This document shows positions 1 to 9,390 of a DNA stretch of 18,785 bases, piece by piece. Numbering within the stretch: position 1 is the first letter of the stretch; each line of letters starts with the position of its first letter. The notes under the pieces were generated by a model. The model ran no database searches and was not told the origin of the DNA. It saw nothing but the letters and a program-made list of their open reading frames with translations. The DNA comes from Blastomyces gilchristii SLH14081 (taxonomy: Eukaryota; Ascomycota; Eurotiomycetes; Onygenales; Ajellomycetaceae). The stretch is taken from assembly GCF_000003855.2 (NCBI RefSeq), contig NW_003101623.1:45052-63836 (forward strand), in the 5' to 3' direction. A program made the position numbers and the translations under genes.

Positions 1-286
1 CGTAAATACATAGACTATTCGTAACCTCACAGCTTGAACTCTTCATTCTCGAACACGTACACTTCAATTCTCAGCCATTCTCAATCACCGATCCTCGGCC
101 GCTACAAACGCGTGTATATTCTTCCACTCTGAAGCTCCACCGCGTACACCACCACATACATGTATAAATATTCATCTCAATCACTGATTCTCGCACTTTC
201 TCTTTCTTTCCTTCTCTAATGTTTTTATCTTTGTTATATAAGATCTATCAATATTATACTGATCTATTCAGTGTAGACCTTTTACA
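1..286 (+). repeat. 5' LTR of gypsy copy A (first ~18 bases off window)
   Basis: It aligns with 5369-5659 and with the reverse complement of 14285-14647. The LTR family begins TGTGRC and ends TTACA. Here the end is at the ACA at 284-286. Differences from the 3' LTR are mostly C/T and G/A, for example CG against TG or CA. It keeps more CG than the element's interior. Confidence 0.9.
163..228 (+). promoter_or_regulatory. LTR promoter: TATA box and probable transcription start
   Basis: TATAAATA lies at 163-170 and is conserved in the other LTRs (5536-5543; 14401-14408 on the - strand). A C/T-rich tract follows at about 196-217 and ends at AATG. Fungal promoters often start transcripts just after such pyrimidine tracts. 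The start inferred at about 217-218 coincides with the 11-base string that matches the primer-binding site, as expected of a self-priming element. The start site is inferred, not seen. Confidence 0.6.
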
Positions 287-288
287 CT

Positions 289-299
289 ATAAAAACATT
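289..299 (+). other. Primer-binding site, probably self-primed by the transcript's own 5' end
   Basis: ATAAAAACATT, starting 2 bases inside the LTR end, is the exact reverse complement of AATGTTTTTAT at 218-228 in the LTR. I see no tRNA 3'-end complement here. Tf1 of fission yeast and its relatives prime minus-strand DNA with the first bases of their own mRNA, and the position fits that model. Copy C has the equivalent pair with a compensating base change. Confidence 0.65.
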
Positions 300-486
300 C
301 ATCATCTTCTTATTAGAAAATGATTATTCATACATTGTCTTCTCATCAGGAACAATTATTTATCAAGAGATATTCAAACACATAATAATGTATAAGAAAT
401 AGAGAAACAGTTAAGCAGATATCAAGTTCTCAGATAGAAGCTGCTCATCAGTCACTCTGACCCTGTAATAAGATTCTACAAAGAGA

Positions 487-1698
487 ATGTCAGTGAAAGA
501 CCTGAGAGTTCTAACACTCAGATGTATGAGATATTCATATGATTACACTTCTTCAGATTTCACAGATATCACACATCTGATAAATGATATAATCATGTCT
601 AACAATAATATGAGAGAACCTCTGAACACAAGTATAGACACAGTATCACAGTGGCTCTGAGCAATGTTGAAACTACAACAATAATAAATAGCTAATATGT
701 ATTCAACTCAACAACATCAATATGAAGAGATTCAATGATTAATTCACATGATTTCAACATCTATAGAATTGAATATAAAAGCACTGAAAGAATGCTTAAA
801 TACTTCTGTATATTTCAATACTTCTGATCTCACTCTCTACTCATCATGAAGAATGAAAATGCTTACAAAACTGAATGTAGATGAAGATGTCATCAGTTGA
901 TTAATCAATTAAGATTGATATATCAATAGATGATTGAAAGATCATGTGAAACAGAAGTTTCATTCATGAATAAAAGTATATGAATCAGTGTTATGAACAT
1001 CTGATAATATCATGAAATATCTTGATATTCTGTTCTAAGACACTGCTATGCAATAGAAAGTATTAGATTAATTATAGAGTATCTGACAGAGAAATACTTC
1101 TCTTACAATATTTATCTCTGACTTCAACACCAAGATTCTAGAAGCAGAGAATCAATCTTGAAAGAATTGAATGAAGATTAACATACTCAAGAAGATATTA
1201 ACTTTCAAACTCTTACAGACTCTTATAAGCACAGACAAAGACCAGACTTATAAAGACTTCTACACACAGCTCTGAACAATGAATGACTGTCTTATCAAGC
1301 TCAAGAATATACAGAACAGTGATAGAAGATGTTACACTTCAGTAACTCATACACCTGCACTGAGAAATAACAATGATGCAGATGTCATGAATTGAGTAGA
1401 CTCAAATGTCTATATATAAGCAAGAGTCTTCACTGTCTGAACAGACTTCTGAGTCTCTGAAATCACTTCTGAAGAAGTCACTGATCAACATCAATGTGAA
1501 GTATACATCAACTGTAACTGATTAGAACACATTGCTTTCAACTGCTGATCAATCTATGTGTCTCTATACTTGAGAGAAAGATCAGCATCTTCTTATTTAA
1601 AGAATGAATCAGTGTCTGTCTGTGTCAATCACATTACATTAGAGAAAGATTCAGAAGATAACTATGAGAATGTCTCAGTGAAACAGAGAAAAGATTAG
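487..1698 (+). pseudogene. gag: gag of gypsy copy A, broken
   Basis: This encodes the capsid/nucleocapsid precursor that would package element RNA in cytoplasmic particles. I chose ATG 487 because the frame is open from there to 658 and a stop lies just upstream at 469; copy C has ATA at the equivalent place. The frame (codon starts at 1 modulo 3) then runs about 403 codons to TAG at 1696-1698, with many internal stops, mostly TGA, where Trp or Arg would be expected. Near the end (1504-1545) is a CCHC zinc knuckle, C-x2-C-x4-H-x4-C, whose first Cys has become Tyr. The same motif in copy C is complete. The central part looks like a retrotransposon Gag core, but I assign it mainly by position and knuckle. 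Pol follows in the -1 frame. Confidence 0.8.
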
Positions 1699-4600
1699 CT
1701 TCTGTTCAAATTCATAAACAGAAGCTTAAAGAGATTGAATGATAATAATTTAAAGAGAAGATGACAATGAATGCAATTCTTATATCTACTGTGATTGATA
1801 ATATATATAATATGAAAGCCATGATAGACAGCAGTTTATGTCACTATACAATGATAAAATCTTCAGTTGTAAGATATCATAATCTTCAGTGTATCTCTTT
1901 ATCAAAATCTCAACTTCTTACAGAATTTGATGATTTAAAAGATATTTATATCTATTACATGATGAAGCTGATCATAGATGTGAAAGAATATCAATATAAA
2001 GATGTCTATGTATATAAAGTTGATAATCTTGATTATAATCTTATGTTAGAACTTGTCTGACTATCTGAATAAGACATCTTATTAAACACTTAAAATAGAA
2101 GCTTGATATTCTCTAATAATGATAGAATCCATGAAGATGACATTCACAAGACTATTAATCTGACACAGATCTCTGTCAACATCTATAAAATGCTTAAAAA
2201 AAGAAGTTGCTGAAAGAATCACTGATAGCAGAATTATATATCAATCTATTCTATCAGTCTGATCAATATTAAAAAGACTCTAGAAAAATTATTCTGTGTT
2301 ATAATAACAGATTCTCATACAAAACTCTCTCAATAATATCATGAATATCTAGATGTCTTCTGATAAGATAATATTATGAATATACTCTTCTTACAAGATT
2401 CTGAAGTGAATCACAGTATCAAGTTAGAGAAAAAGAATGATAAGAACTTTAAATTATCATGAGACTCTCTTTATAACATATCTCAAGATGAACTTCTTCT
2501 TCTTCAAAAGACACTCAATGATCTGTTGAATAAAGAATTCATACACATTAGTAACTCTTTCACTGCAGCCTCTATTCTCTTTGCAAAGAAACCAGATGAA
2601 GAACTCTGATTCTGTGTGAACTATCAAGATCTGAACAGATTGATAAAGAAAGATCAATATTTCTTATCTCTTATCAATGAAACCCTAGCATGAATCAGAT
2701 GAGCTCAATGATTTATAAAACTAGATATTATTATTATGTTTCATAAGATTCATATCACTGAAGAAGATGAATGACTTACAGTATTCTGAACATATTATAA
2801 CCTCTTTAAATAAATAGTCACACTCTTTGAACTGATTAACACTCTCAGTATATTTCAGAAGTATATCAACTGAGTACTCTGAAATTTCCTTGATAAGTTT
2901 GCATCTGCTTATCTAGATAATATTCTCATCTTCATCAATGAATTCAGAAAAGAATATCAAGAGTATGTATAAAAGATATTACAACAGCTACAAGAAGTAG
3001 AACTACTGATAGATATTAATAAGTGTGATTTTAAAGTCAAGAGTATCAAGTATCTGAGTTTTATTATAGAAGCTGGTAAGAAGATTTGAATGAATTCTGA
3101 GAAAGTCTCTGTCATTCTTGAATGAGAAGCTTCATATACTGTGAAAGATGTACAAAGCTTCATTGAATTTACTAACTTCTATCAGTGATTTATATGAAAC
3201 TTCTCAGATATTATGAGATCACTTACAGATCTCACTAAAAAAGACTCAGTATTTCAATGATCAGTGAATACTGAAGCTGTATTTATATAGATAAAGAAGA
3301 TATTCATTAATACCTCTCTACTAATAATATTTGATTCTGATTGTAAGATAGTTGTTGAAGCTGATTTCTCTGACTATATAACAGAAGAAGTAATATTGTA
3401 ATATAATAATGAAGATGTTCTACAATTATGTATCTTCATATCTAAGAAACTGAGTCCTGCTGAATGCAATTATGAGATCTATGACAAGAAACTCCTCATA
3501 ATCATACACTGTTTAGAAGAATGAGACTCTGAACTTCAAAGTATCTTCAAATTTAAGATAGTCACAGATCATAAGAATCTTAAATACTTCATAACTATCT
3601 GTAAACTCACTGAATAACAGATATAATAATCTGAGTTCTTAAGTCACTTTCATTTTACAATACACTACTGTTCTGATAGTCAGAACTTGATGACAGATAC
3701 TCTCTTATAACAAGAGTAAAATATATTATCTGATATAATAGATACTCACTGAATGAACTGAGAGCACTGGCTCTTGAATCTGAAGATACTAATTGATCAA
3801 GATGAAACAGTTCATGACACTATATATGCTTCTTCAGTTAGAACTGTCATTGATATCTTCACTTTCTCTACACTAAATGAACTGTGATATACAGCAGCTC
3901 AGATAGATGAACTTCTTCAGATTCTCACTGAAGCAGTATATCAAGAAGTACCTCAATTTTCCTCAGAACTATGTATAAGAACTGATATCTCAGAATGTTC
4001 AATTAATGATAATAACACTCTATGATTTCATGAATGACACTGAGTCTCTCACTCTGAACTCTTACACACTTGAATAATGCAAGAGATGTATAATTCATGT
4101 ATAATCAGTCATTCAGGCTGTAAACAACTGTATAAAATGATCTTCTGAGAGTTCTACTGATCTGAGATATTAAACAGTATCAGATACTTTGTCTGAAACT
4201 ACAATCACTGTTCTTCTATTATCTCATGAAAAAACTGTAGAAAAGATCTATTAAAATCACTTAATATCTCTGATAGAATCTGATGAGATGTAGTAATTGA
4301 CTTTGCTATTAATCTATCTGAGAGTAAGAATTGTAGAAACATTCTGATCATTATGAATCAACTGAGCAAAGATATAATATTGAAATCTTATAATAAGATA
4401 AATATCAAACAAGTCACTGAAGCTTTTCTACAGAGCTCATTCTATCAGATATATGAATTACTGAGATCTATAGTATTGAATTGAGGTTATTAATTTATGA
4501 GTGCTCTCTGAACAAGAATCTGTCAAGTTCTTAAGATTACATATCATCTATTAACTGTCTATCACTCTGAGACTGATGATGCATCAGAACAGACAATTCA

Positions 4601-5369
4601 GATCATGAAGAATTATCTCTATAAGTTCTGCAACTATTTACAAGATAATTGACATGATCTTCTTCTATACACAGAGATCACTATCAACAGTTGAGATGCT
4701 GTTTTAACAGATATAAGTCTGTTCTTTCTTACTCACAGATATCACATGAAAGTGTTAAATCTTCTAGAGATCACACAGTTCACACTGAATCTCTGCAGTT
4801 CAATTCATATCACTGACAATATAGTAATGAAGCTCTGAGATGCCTGTGATTGAGCAGAGGTCTTCATGACAACTGTAAAACAAGATCAAGAGAATCAAAT
4901 CAATGTTCACTGAGATCTCACTGAACAATATAAGATAGAAGATCTGGTATGATTGAATCTTAAGAATATATAAATCACACATTCATCTTGTACACTAGAT
5001 TATCATCACATCAAGTATAAAGTGATAGAAGTTCTAGATAGTTATAACTACTGTCTTGACACATTATTAGAGATTTATAATGTATTTCACACAAGCTTGC
5101 TTCACTGCACTATCATCAATTCATTCTCTTCTCAACTGACTTCTGACTGACAGTCATCAGACATCATAGAAGAAGATAATGAGCTTGAGTGAGAGATTGA
5201 GAATATTCTCAATGAGAGACTCTGTGACTGCAGTCAGTAATATCTTGTGAAATGAGTCAGCTATAATTAACTGACCTGAACTCTGAGTTTCATATTATCT
5301 GAAACAGCAGCTCTTGACTGATGAGAACTGCTTCTGAAAGAAGAGACTAATGTGACAGACTGCATCTGA
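1671..5369 (+). pseudogene. pol: pol of gypsy copy A: protease, RT, RNase H, integrase, chromodomain; broken
   Basis: The polyprotein would copy element RNA into DNA and integrate it. All domains lie in one frame (codon starts divisible by 3). The protease is at about 1760-2060, with its Asp motif read as MIDSS (usual DSG altered). RT is at about 2480-3080, its YLDD motif now YLDN at 2910-2921. RNase H is at about 3340-3720 (EADFSD, TDHKNLKYF). The integrase zinc region ends near NYNHC (about 4200). The catalytic core has Asp at 4299, its second Asp replaced by Asn at 4479, and Glu kept at 4587. A chromodomain at about 5181-5290 keeps YLVK before a lost Trp. Stops number several dozen and are mostly TGA. 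The frame ends at TGA 5367-5369, inside the 3' LTR. The 5' end is uncertain; the frame opens just before gag's stop. Confidence 0.9.
5336..5346 (+). other. Polypurine tract of gypsy copy A
   Basis: GAAAGAAGAGA lies four bases before the 3' LTR, the usual place of the plus-strand primer. It overlaps the end of pol. Confidence 0.55.
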
Positions 5370-5659
5370 TCAATCATATAGACTATTTCATTACACTTCA
5401 CAGATTTCAATCACTTCATTCTCAAACATGTACACTCCGATTCTCAGTCATTCTCAATTGTCAATTCTCAGCCACTACAAACATGCGTATATTCTTCCGC
5501 CCCGAAGCTTCACCGCGTACATTATTACATACGTGTATAAATATTCATTTTGATCACTGATTCTCACACTTTCTCTTTCTTTTCTTCTCTAACATTTTGA
5601 TCTTTGTTATATAAGACCTATTAATATTATACTGATCTATTCAGTGTAGGCCTCTTACA
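5351..5659 (+). repeat. 3' LTR of gypsy copy A
   Basis: This 309-base LTR begins TGTGACAGAC, a mutated form of the TGTGGCGGGC seen in copy C's LTR, and ends CTCTTACA. TATAAATA is at 5536-5543. The 11-base self-priming string here reads AACATTTTGAT and has three mismatches to the primer site of copy A. Copy C sequence begins at the next base, in the opposite direction. Confidence 0.9.
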
Positions 5660-6596
5660 TCAGAGAAATCAGCTTTAATAACTATCTTATAATCAGAATC
5701 AAATGTTATTAGCAGAGAAGTATTAATAAATATCTTCTTTATCTGTATAAATACAGCTTCAGTATTCACTAATTATTGAAATACTAAGTCTTTCTTAGTG
5801 AGTTCTGTAAGTGATCTTATAATATCTGAAAAGTTTTATATAAATTGCTGATAGAAGTTAGTAAATCTGATGAAGCTTTATACATCTTTCACAGTATATA
5901 AAATCTCTCATTCAAAAATAGCAGAGATTCTCTCAGAATTCATTCAGATTTTCTTATCAGCTTCTATGATGAAATTTAAGTATTTAGTACTCTTGACTTT
6001 AAAATCATACTTATCAATATTAATTGAGAGTTCTGCTTCTTATAGTCATTGTAATACTCTTTATACATACTCTTGATATTTCTTTCTGAATTTATCAGTG
6101 AAGATGAGAATGTTATCTAGATAAGTAGATACAAATTCATTAAGAAAATCTCAGAGTACTCAGTTAATATACTTCTGAAATGTACTGAGAGCATTAATCA
6201 GTTCAAAGAGTATGACTATTTATTCAAAGAGATTATAATATATTCAGAATGCTGTAAGTCATTTATCTTCTTCAGTGATATAAATCTTATGAAACACAGT
6301 AATGATATCTAGCTTTATAAATCATTGAGCTTATCTGATCTATGCTAGAGTTTCATTGATAAGAGATAAGAAATATTGATCTTTCTTTATCAATCTGTTC
6401 AGATCTTGATAGTTTACACAGAATTAAAGTTCTTTATCTGACTTCTTTACAAAGAGAATAGAAGCTGCAGTGAAAGAGTTACTAACTTATATAAAATTCT
6501 TATCTAACAGATTATTAAGTGTCTTCTGAAGAAGAAGAAGTTCATCTTAAAACATATTATAAAGAGAGCTTTATAATAACTCAGAGTTCTTATCAT

Positions 6597-6607
6597 TCTT
6601 CTTTTCT
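6597..6607. repeat. Target-site duplication of the SINE, left copy
   Basis: TCTTCTTTTCT is repeated exactly at 6981-6991. The uninterrupted site can be read in copy E at about 18624-18640 (ATTCTTCTTCTCTAACTTG). Confidence 0.88.
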
Positions 6608-6980
6608 ATTATTATTATTATTATTATTCTTTCATTATACTCATATACAAGCGGAGCTTATGATGAGTCCTTGCGTGATGTTAAATACAGGCTAAGTGTT
6701 GATTATACAGGAGGAAATACAGGTGTTAAGACCACACCAAGATAACAAGAACATAGAAAATACAAAGAAGTGACAATTAAATACATACGATAATAACTTC
6801 CCAGCCCAGGAACATAGAGCAATTTTATTGAAGCGATTTGTACACCTCTGTATTTATTAGAAACCTGAGGTGCTTGAGTTCCGGATTTAATGTATTCTCT
6901 GCGGGTTTCGAACTCACATGCCCTGGTTTCCCACGCCAAGGCGCTACCGGATGCCGCATTAACCATTCGGCCACCGGGGC
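6608..6980 (-). mobile_element. tRNA-derived SINE inserted in gypsy copy C
   Basis: On the - strand the element starts GCCCCGGTGGCCGAATGG at 6980. It has RNA polymerase III box A (TGGCCGAATGG, 6963-6973) and box B (GAGTTCGAAAC, 6905-6915), then about 270 bases of unrelated body, and ends in an (AAT)n tail at 6608-6629. An exact 11-base duplication flanks it. Box A resembles tRNA-Ser or tRNA-Leu, and the box spacing suits a long variable arm. SINEs are non-coding and depend on the reverse transcriptase of a partner LINE, which is not visible here. The head is rich in CG and GG/CC, unlike the gypsy DNA around it, so it either arrived after the mutations or was too short or rare to be hit. A 112-residue frame running through it is spurious. 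Confidence 0.88.
6905..6973 (-). promoter_or_regulatory. Internal Pol III promoter (boxes A and B) of the SINE
   Basis: Box A TGGCCGAATGG at 6963-6973 matches the consensus TRGYNNARNGG. Box B GAGTTCGAAAC at 6905-6915 matches GGTTCGANNCC with one change in the leading bases. The distance between them is that of a tRNA with an enlarged variable arm. Confidence 0.8.
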
Positions 6981-6991
6981 TCTTCTTTTCT
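6981..6991. repeat. Target-site duplication of the SINE, right copy
   Basis: TCTTCTTTTCT is identical to 6597-6607. Gypsy copy C continues immediately after it with AACTTGATACTG. Confidence 0.88.
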
Positions 6992-7739
6992 AACTTGATA
7001 CTGTGATTCACTTCTAAGCCTTGTAAAGAAGATATATTCATAATATTATCTTATCAGAAGACATCTAGATATTCATAATATTATTAAAAGAGTTTTGTAC
7101 AAGAATCTATTATTATAGTATAGAATAACTTTTCTAGAGCTTTCTTAATATTAGTCAGACTGATGAAATAGATTGATATATAATTCTATTATCAGTGACT
7201 TTGTCAGTGACTCTGTCAGTGATTTTGATAACTTCTTTTTCAGAGAATTTTATAAGTGTTGACAGAGATCTGTATCAGATTCATAGTCTTGTGAATATCA
7301 TCTTCATGAATTCTATTATTATTAGAGAATATTAAACTCCTGTTTCAAGTATTTAATAAGATACCTTGTTCAGATAGTCAGGCAAGTTCTAATATCAGAT
7401 TATAATCAAGATTATCAACTTTATATATATAGATATTTTCATACTGATGTTCTCTGATATCTATATTTAGTTTTATTATATAACAGATGCAAACATCTTT
7501 CAGATTATTAAATTCTGCAAGAAGTCAGAATTTTGATAAGAAGATACACTGAAGATTATAACATCTTATAACTGAAGATTTTATCATTGTATAGTGATAT
7601 AGACTGCTGTCTATCATGGCTTTTATATTATACATGTTATCAATCATAGTAGATATAAGAATCACATTCAGTATTATTTTCTCTTTAAATTATTATTATT
7701 CAATCTCTTCAAGCTTCTGTTTATGAATTTGAATAGAAG

Positions 7740-8896
7740 CTAATCTTTTCTCTGTTTCACTGAGACATTCTTATAGTCATCTTTCAAATCTTTCTTCACT
7801 ACAATGTGATTGATGTAGACAGACACTGATTCATTCTTTAAGTGAGAAGATATGTAGGTTAATCAGCAGTTGAAAGCAATGTGTTCTGATTAATTACAGT
7901 TAATGCATACTTCACATTGACATTAATCAGTGACTTCTTCAGAAGTGATCTCAGAGACTTGAAAGCCTGTTTGAATAATGAAAACTCTTGCTTATATATA
8001 GATATTTAAATCTATTCAGTTCATGATATCTGCATCATTGCTGTTCTTCAGTGTGAGTGTATAAGTGACTGAGATGTAATGTCTTCTATCACTGTTCTGT
8101 ATACTCTTGAGCTTGATAAGACAGTCATTCAATGTTCAGAGCTGTGTGCAGAAGTCTTTATAAGTTGAGTCTTTATTTACACTTATAAGAGTCTGTAAGA
8201 GTTCAAAAGTTAATGTCTTCTTAAGCATGCTAATCTTCATTCAATTCTCTCAAGATTGATCATCTACTTCTAAGATCTTGATATCAAAGTCAGAGATGAA
8301 TATTGTAAGAGAAATGTTTCTCTGTCAGATACTCTGTAATTAATCTAATACTCTCTGTTGCATAGCAGTGTCTTGAAACAGAATATTAAGATATTTGATG
8401 ATATTGTCAGATATTTACAACACTGATTTATATACTTTCATTTATAAGTGAAACTTCTATTTCATACAATTCTTCAATTATTCATTGATATATCAATCTT
8501 GATTGATTAATAAACTGATGATATCTTCATCTACACTCAGTTTCATGAGCATTTTCATTCTTCATGATGAGTAGAGAGTGAGATTGAAAGTATTGAAATA
8601 TATAGAAGCATCTAAGTGTTCTTTCAGCACTTTTATATTCAATTCTATAGATATTGAAATTACATGAGTTAATTATTAAATCTCTTTATATTGAAGTTAT
8701 TGAGTTACATGCATATCAGCTATTTATTATTATTGTAATTTCAACATTGCTTAAAGTCACTGTGACATTATATCTATACTCATATTCAAGGGTTTCATAT
8801 TATTGTTAGATATGATTATATCAATTATTGAATGTGTAATTGTATGAATATCTTATACATCTGAGATGTCAGAACTCTCAGATCTTTCACTGATAT
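7740..8896 (-). pseudogene. gag: gag of gypsy copy C, broken
   Basis: This is the counterpart of gag in copy A. The presumed start codon at 8894-8896 is ATA where copy A has ATG. The complete CCHC knuckle, C-I-N-C then H then C, is encoded at 7866-7907 with one stop inside it. The stop TAG at 7740-7742 matches the gag stop of copy A. The total length is not a multiple of three, so at least one small indel lies upstream of the knuckle; knuckle and stop are in the same frame. Relative to copy A, 27 bases are missing between the knuckle and the protease motif, which leaves the gag-to-pol frame offset unchanged. Confidence 0.75.
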
Positions 8897-9089
8897 TCTC
8901 TTATAAGATCTTATTACAGAGTCAGAGTGACTGGTAAGCAAGCTTCTATCTGAGAACTCAGTATCTGCTTTAACTGATTGTTTCTCTTTTCTTATATATT
9001 GTTACATGTTTGAATATCTCTCAATAAATAATTATTTCTAATGAGGAGATAATATGTGAGTAATCATTTTCTAATAAGAAGATAATGAA

Positions 9090-9094
9090 TGTTT
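9090..9094. repeat. Target-site duplication of the copia element, left copy
   Basis: TGTTT here and at 14274-14278 flank the copia LTRs. Removing the insert and one TGTTT restores the string GAATGTTTTTCTAG, which matches the leader of gypsy copy A (reverse complement, about 288-301) except at one base. Confidence 0.9.
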
Positions 9095-9194
9095 TGTTGA
9101 TGATTACTACACCTACTCTAGTCACGTGTCACCTCAACCTATTTAGTGTAACTCGCGTAGTTAAATTACAACACAACAATGTTATTCTTCAAGA
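9095..9194 (+). repeat. 5' LTR of the copia element
   Basis: It begins TGTTGATGATTACTAC and ends CTTCAAGA, 100 bases with no gap against 14174-14273. It carries a CACGTG palindrome at 9123-9128 that is CACATG in the 3' LTR. I see no clear TATA box. The exact last base could be shifted by one. Confidence 0.92.
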
Positions 9195-9207
9195 GGTTAT
9201 GAAGCTC
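9195..9207 (+). other. Primer-binding site of the copia element (initiator Met tRNA half)
   Basis: GGTTATGAAGCTC begins right after the LTR. It resembles the complement of the anticodon-loop region of initiator methionine tRNA (GGTTATGAGCCC or GGTTATGGGCCC), the internal primer known from Drosophila copia. The match is imperfect after the seventh base, which the mutations could explain. Confidence 0.6.
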
Positions 9208-9390
9208 TCTACACAATGAAAAGCTGCAAAATAATGTACAATTGACATCTTCACATGTTGTTACAAGCATGCCTAGATGATTTATTGAGTGATTGAACCC
9301 ATGATTAATCTAAGATTCGGGGGAATGTCTGACTTAATAAAAGAATATGTGTCTTCAAGATGAAGAAATGAGAAAACATCAGAGCAGCAA

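Larger units (their letters stand above)
1..5659 (+). mobile_element. Ty3/gypsy chromovirus copy A, nearly full length, inactivated
   Basis: This is an LTR retrotransposon with the order LTR, gag, protease, RT, RNase H, integrase, chromodomain, LTR. The two LTRs are 1-286 (its first ~18 bases lie outside the window) and 5351-5659. The domain order with integrase after RNase H and a terminal chromodomain is that of the chromovirus branch of Ty3/gypsy elements. The interior is almost free of CG and GG dinucleotides and carries many in-frame stops, yet pol keeps one frame from protease to chromodomain. It abuts copy C (- strand) exactly at the end of its 3' LTR, so I infer it inserted into C. 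The matching target duplication would lie just left of the window and cannot be seen. Confidence 0.93.
5660..7767 (-). pseudogene. pol: pol of gypsy copy C: protease, RT and start of RNase H; split by a SINE
   Basis: The protease motif MIDSS is encoded at about 7606-7617. The RT YLDD motif reads YLDN at 6112-6123, sharing that change with copy A. After removing the SINE and its duplicated target (384 bases), the distance between these motifs is a multiple of three, so protease and RT remain in one frame despite many stops. The upstream limit is set by the start of frame similarity to copy A (reading C-L-S-E-T-E). The frame lies -1 to gag, as in copy A. The coding end at 5660 is the junction with copy A's LTR, so RNase H is cut near its first catalytic region. 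Confidence 0.85.
5660..9094 (-). mobile_element. Gypsy copy C, interior from RNase H back to leader (first segment)
   Basis: Read on the - strand this matches copy A from just inside its 5' LTR to about 3370. It holds leader, gag, protease, RT and the start of RNase H, breaking off at the codons for the EADFSD-like motif. The leader is cut at 9094 by the copia element and resumes at 14274. A SINE interrupts it at 6608-6980. The missing integrase, chromodomain and 3' LTR are expected left of the window, because copy A seems to have inserted at 5659/5660. Confidence 0.9.

Noticed and set aside
2957..3163. Small frame on the - strand, with a similar one at 5870-6076 on the + strand, as a conserved small protein pair
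   Set aside because: Both are the antisense of the same RT segment in copies A and C, so their likeness follows from pol.
1761..5369. Reassignment of TGA to tryptophan, since most in-frame stops are TGA
   Set aside because: TGA falls both where Trp and where Arg is expected, and TAA/TAG also occur in the same frame. Substitution of TGG and CGA explains it without a changed code.
6608..6629. (ATT)n microsatellite as an independent repeat
   Set aside because: It is the 3' tail of the SINE and sits directly against the target duplication.
6890..6980. A functional tRNA gene
   Set aside because: Boxes A and B are present but the acceptor and anticodon stems do not close, and the unit is part of a longer element with tail and target duplication.
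6703..7041. 112-residue - strand frame as a gene
   Set aside because: It runs across the SINE's tRNA-like head and both flanks of gypsy DNA; it is a chance frame.
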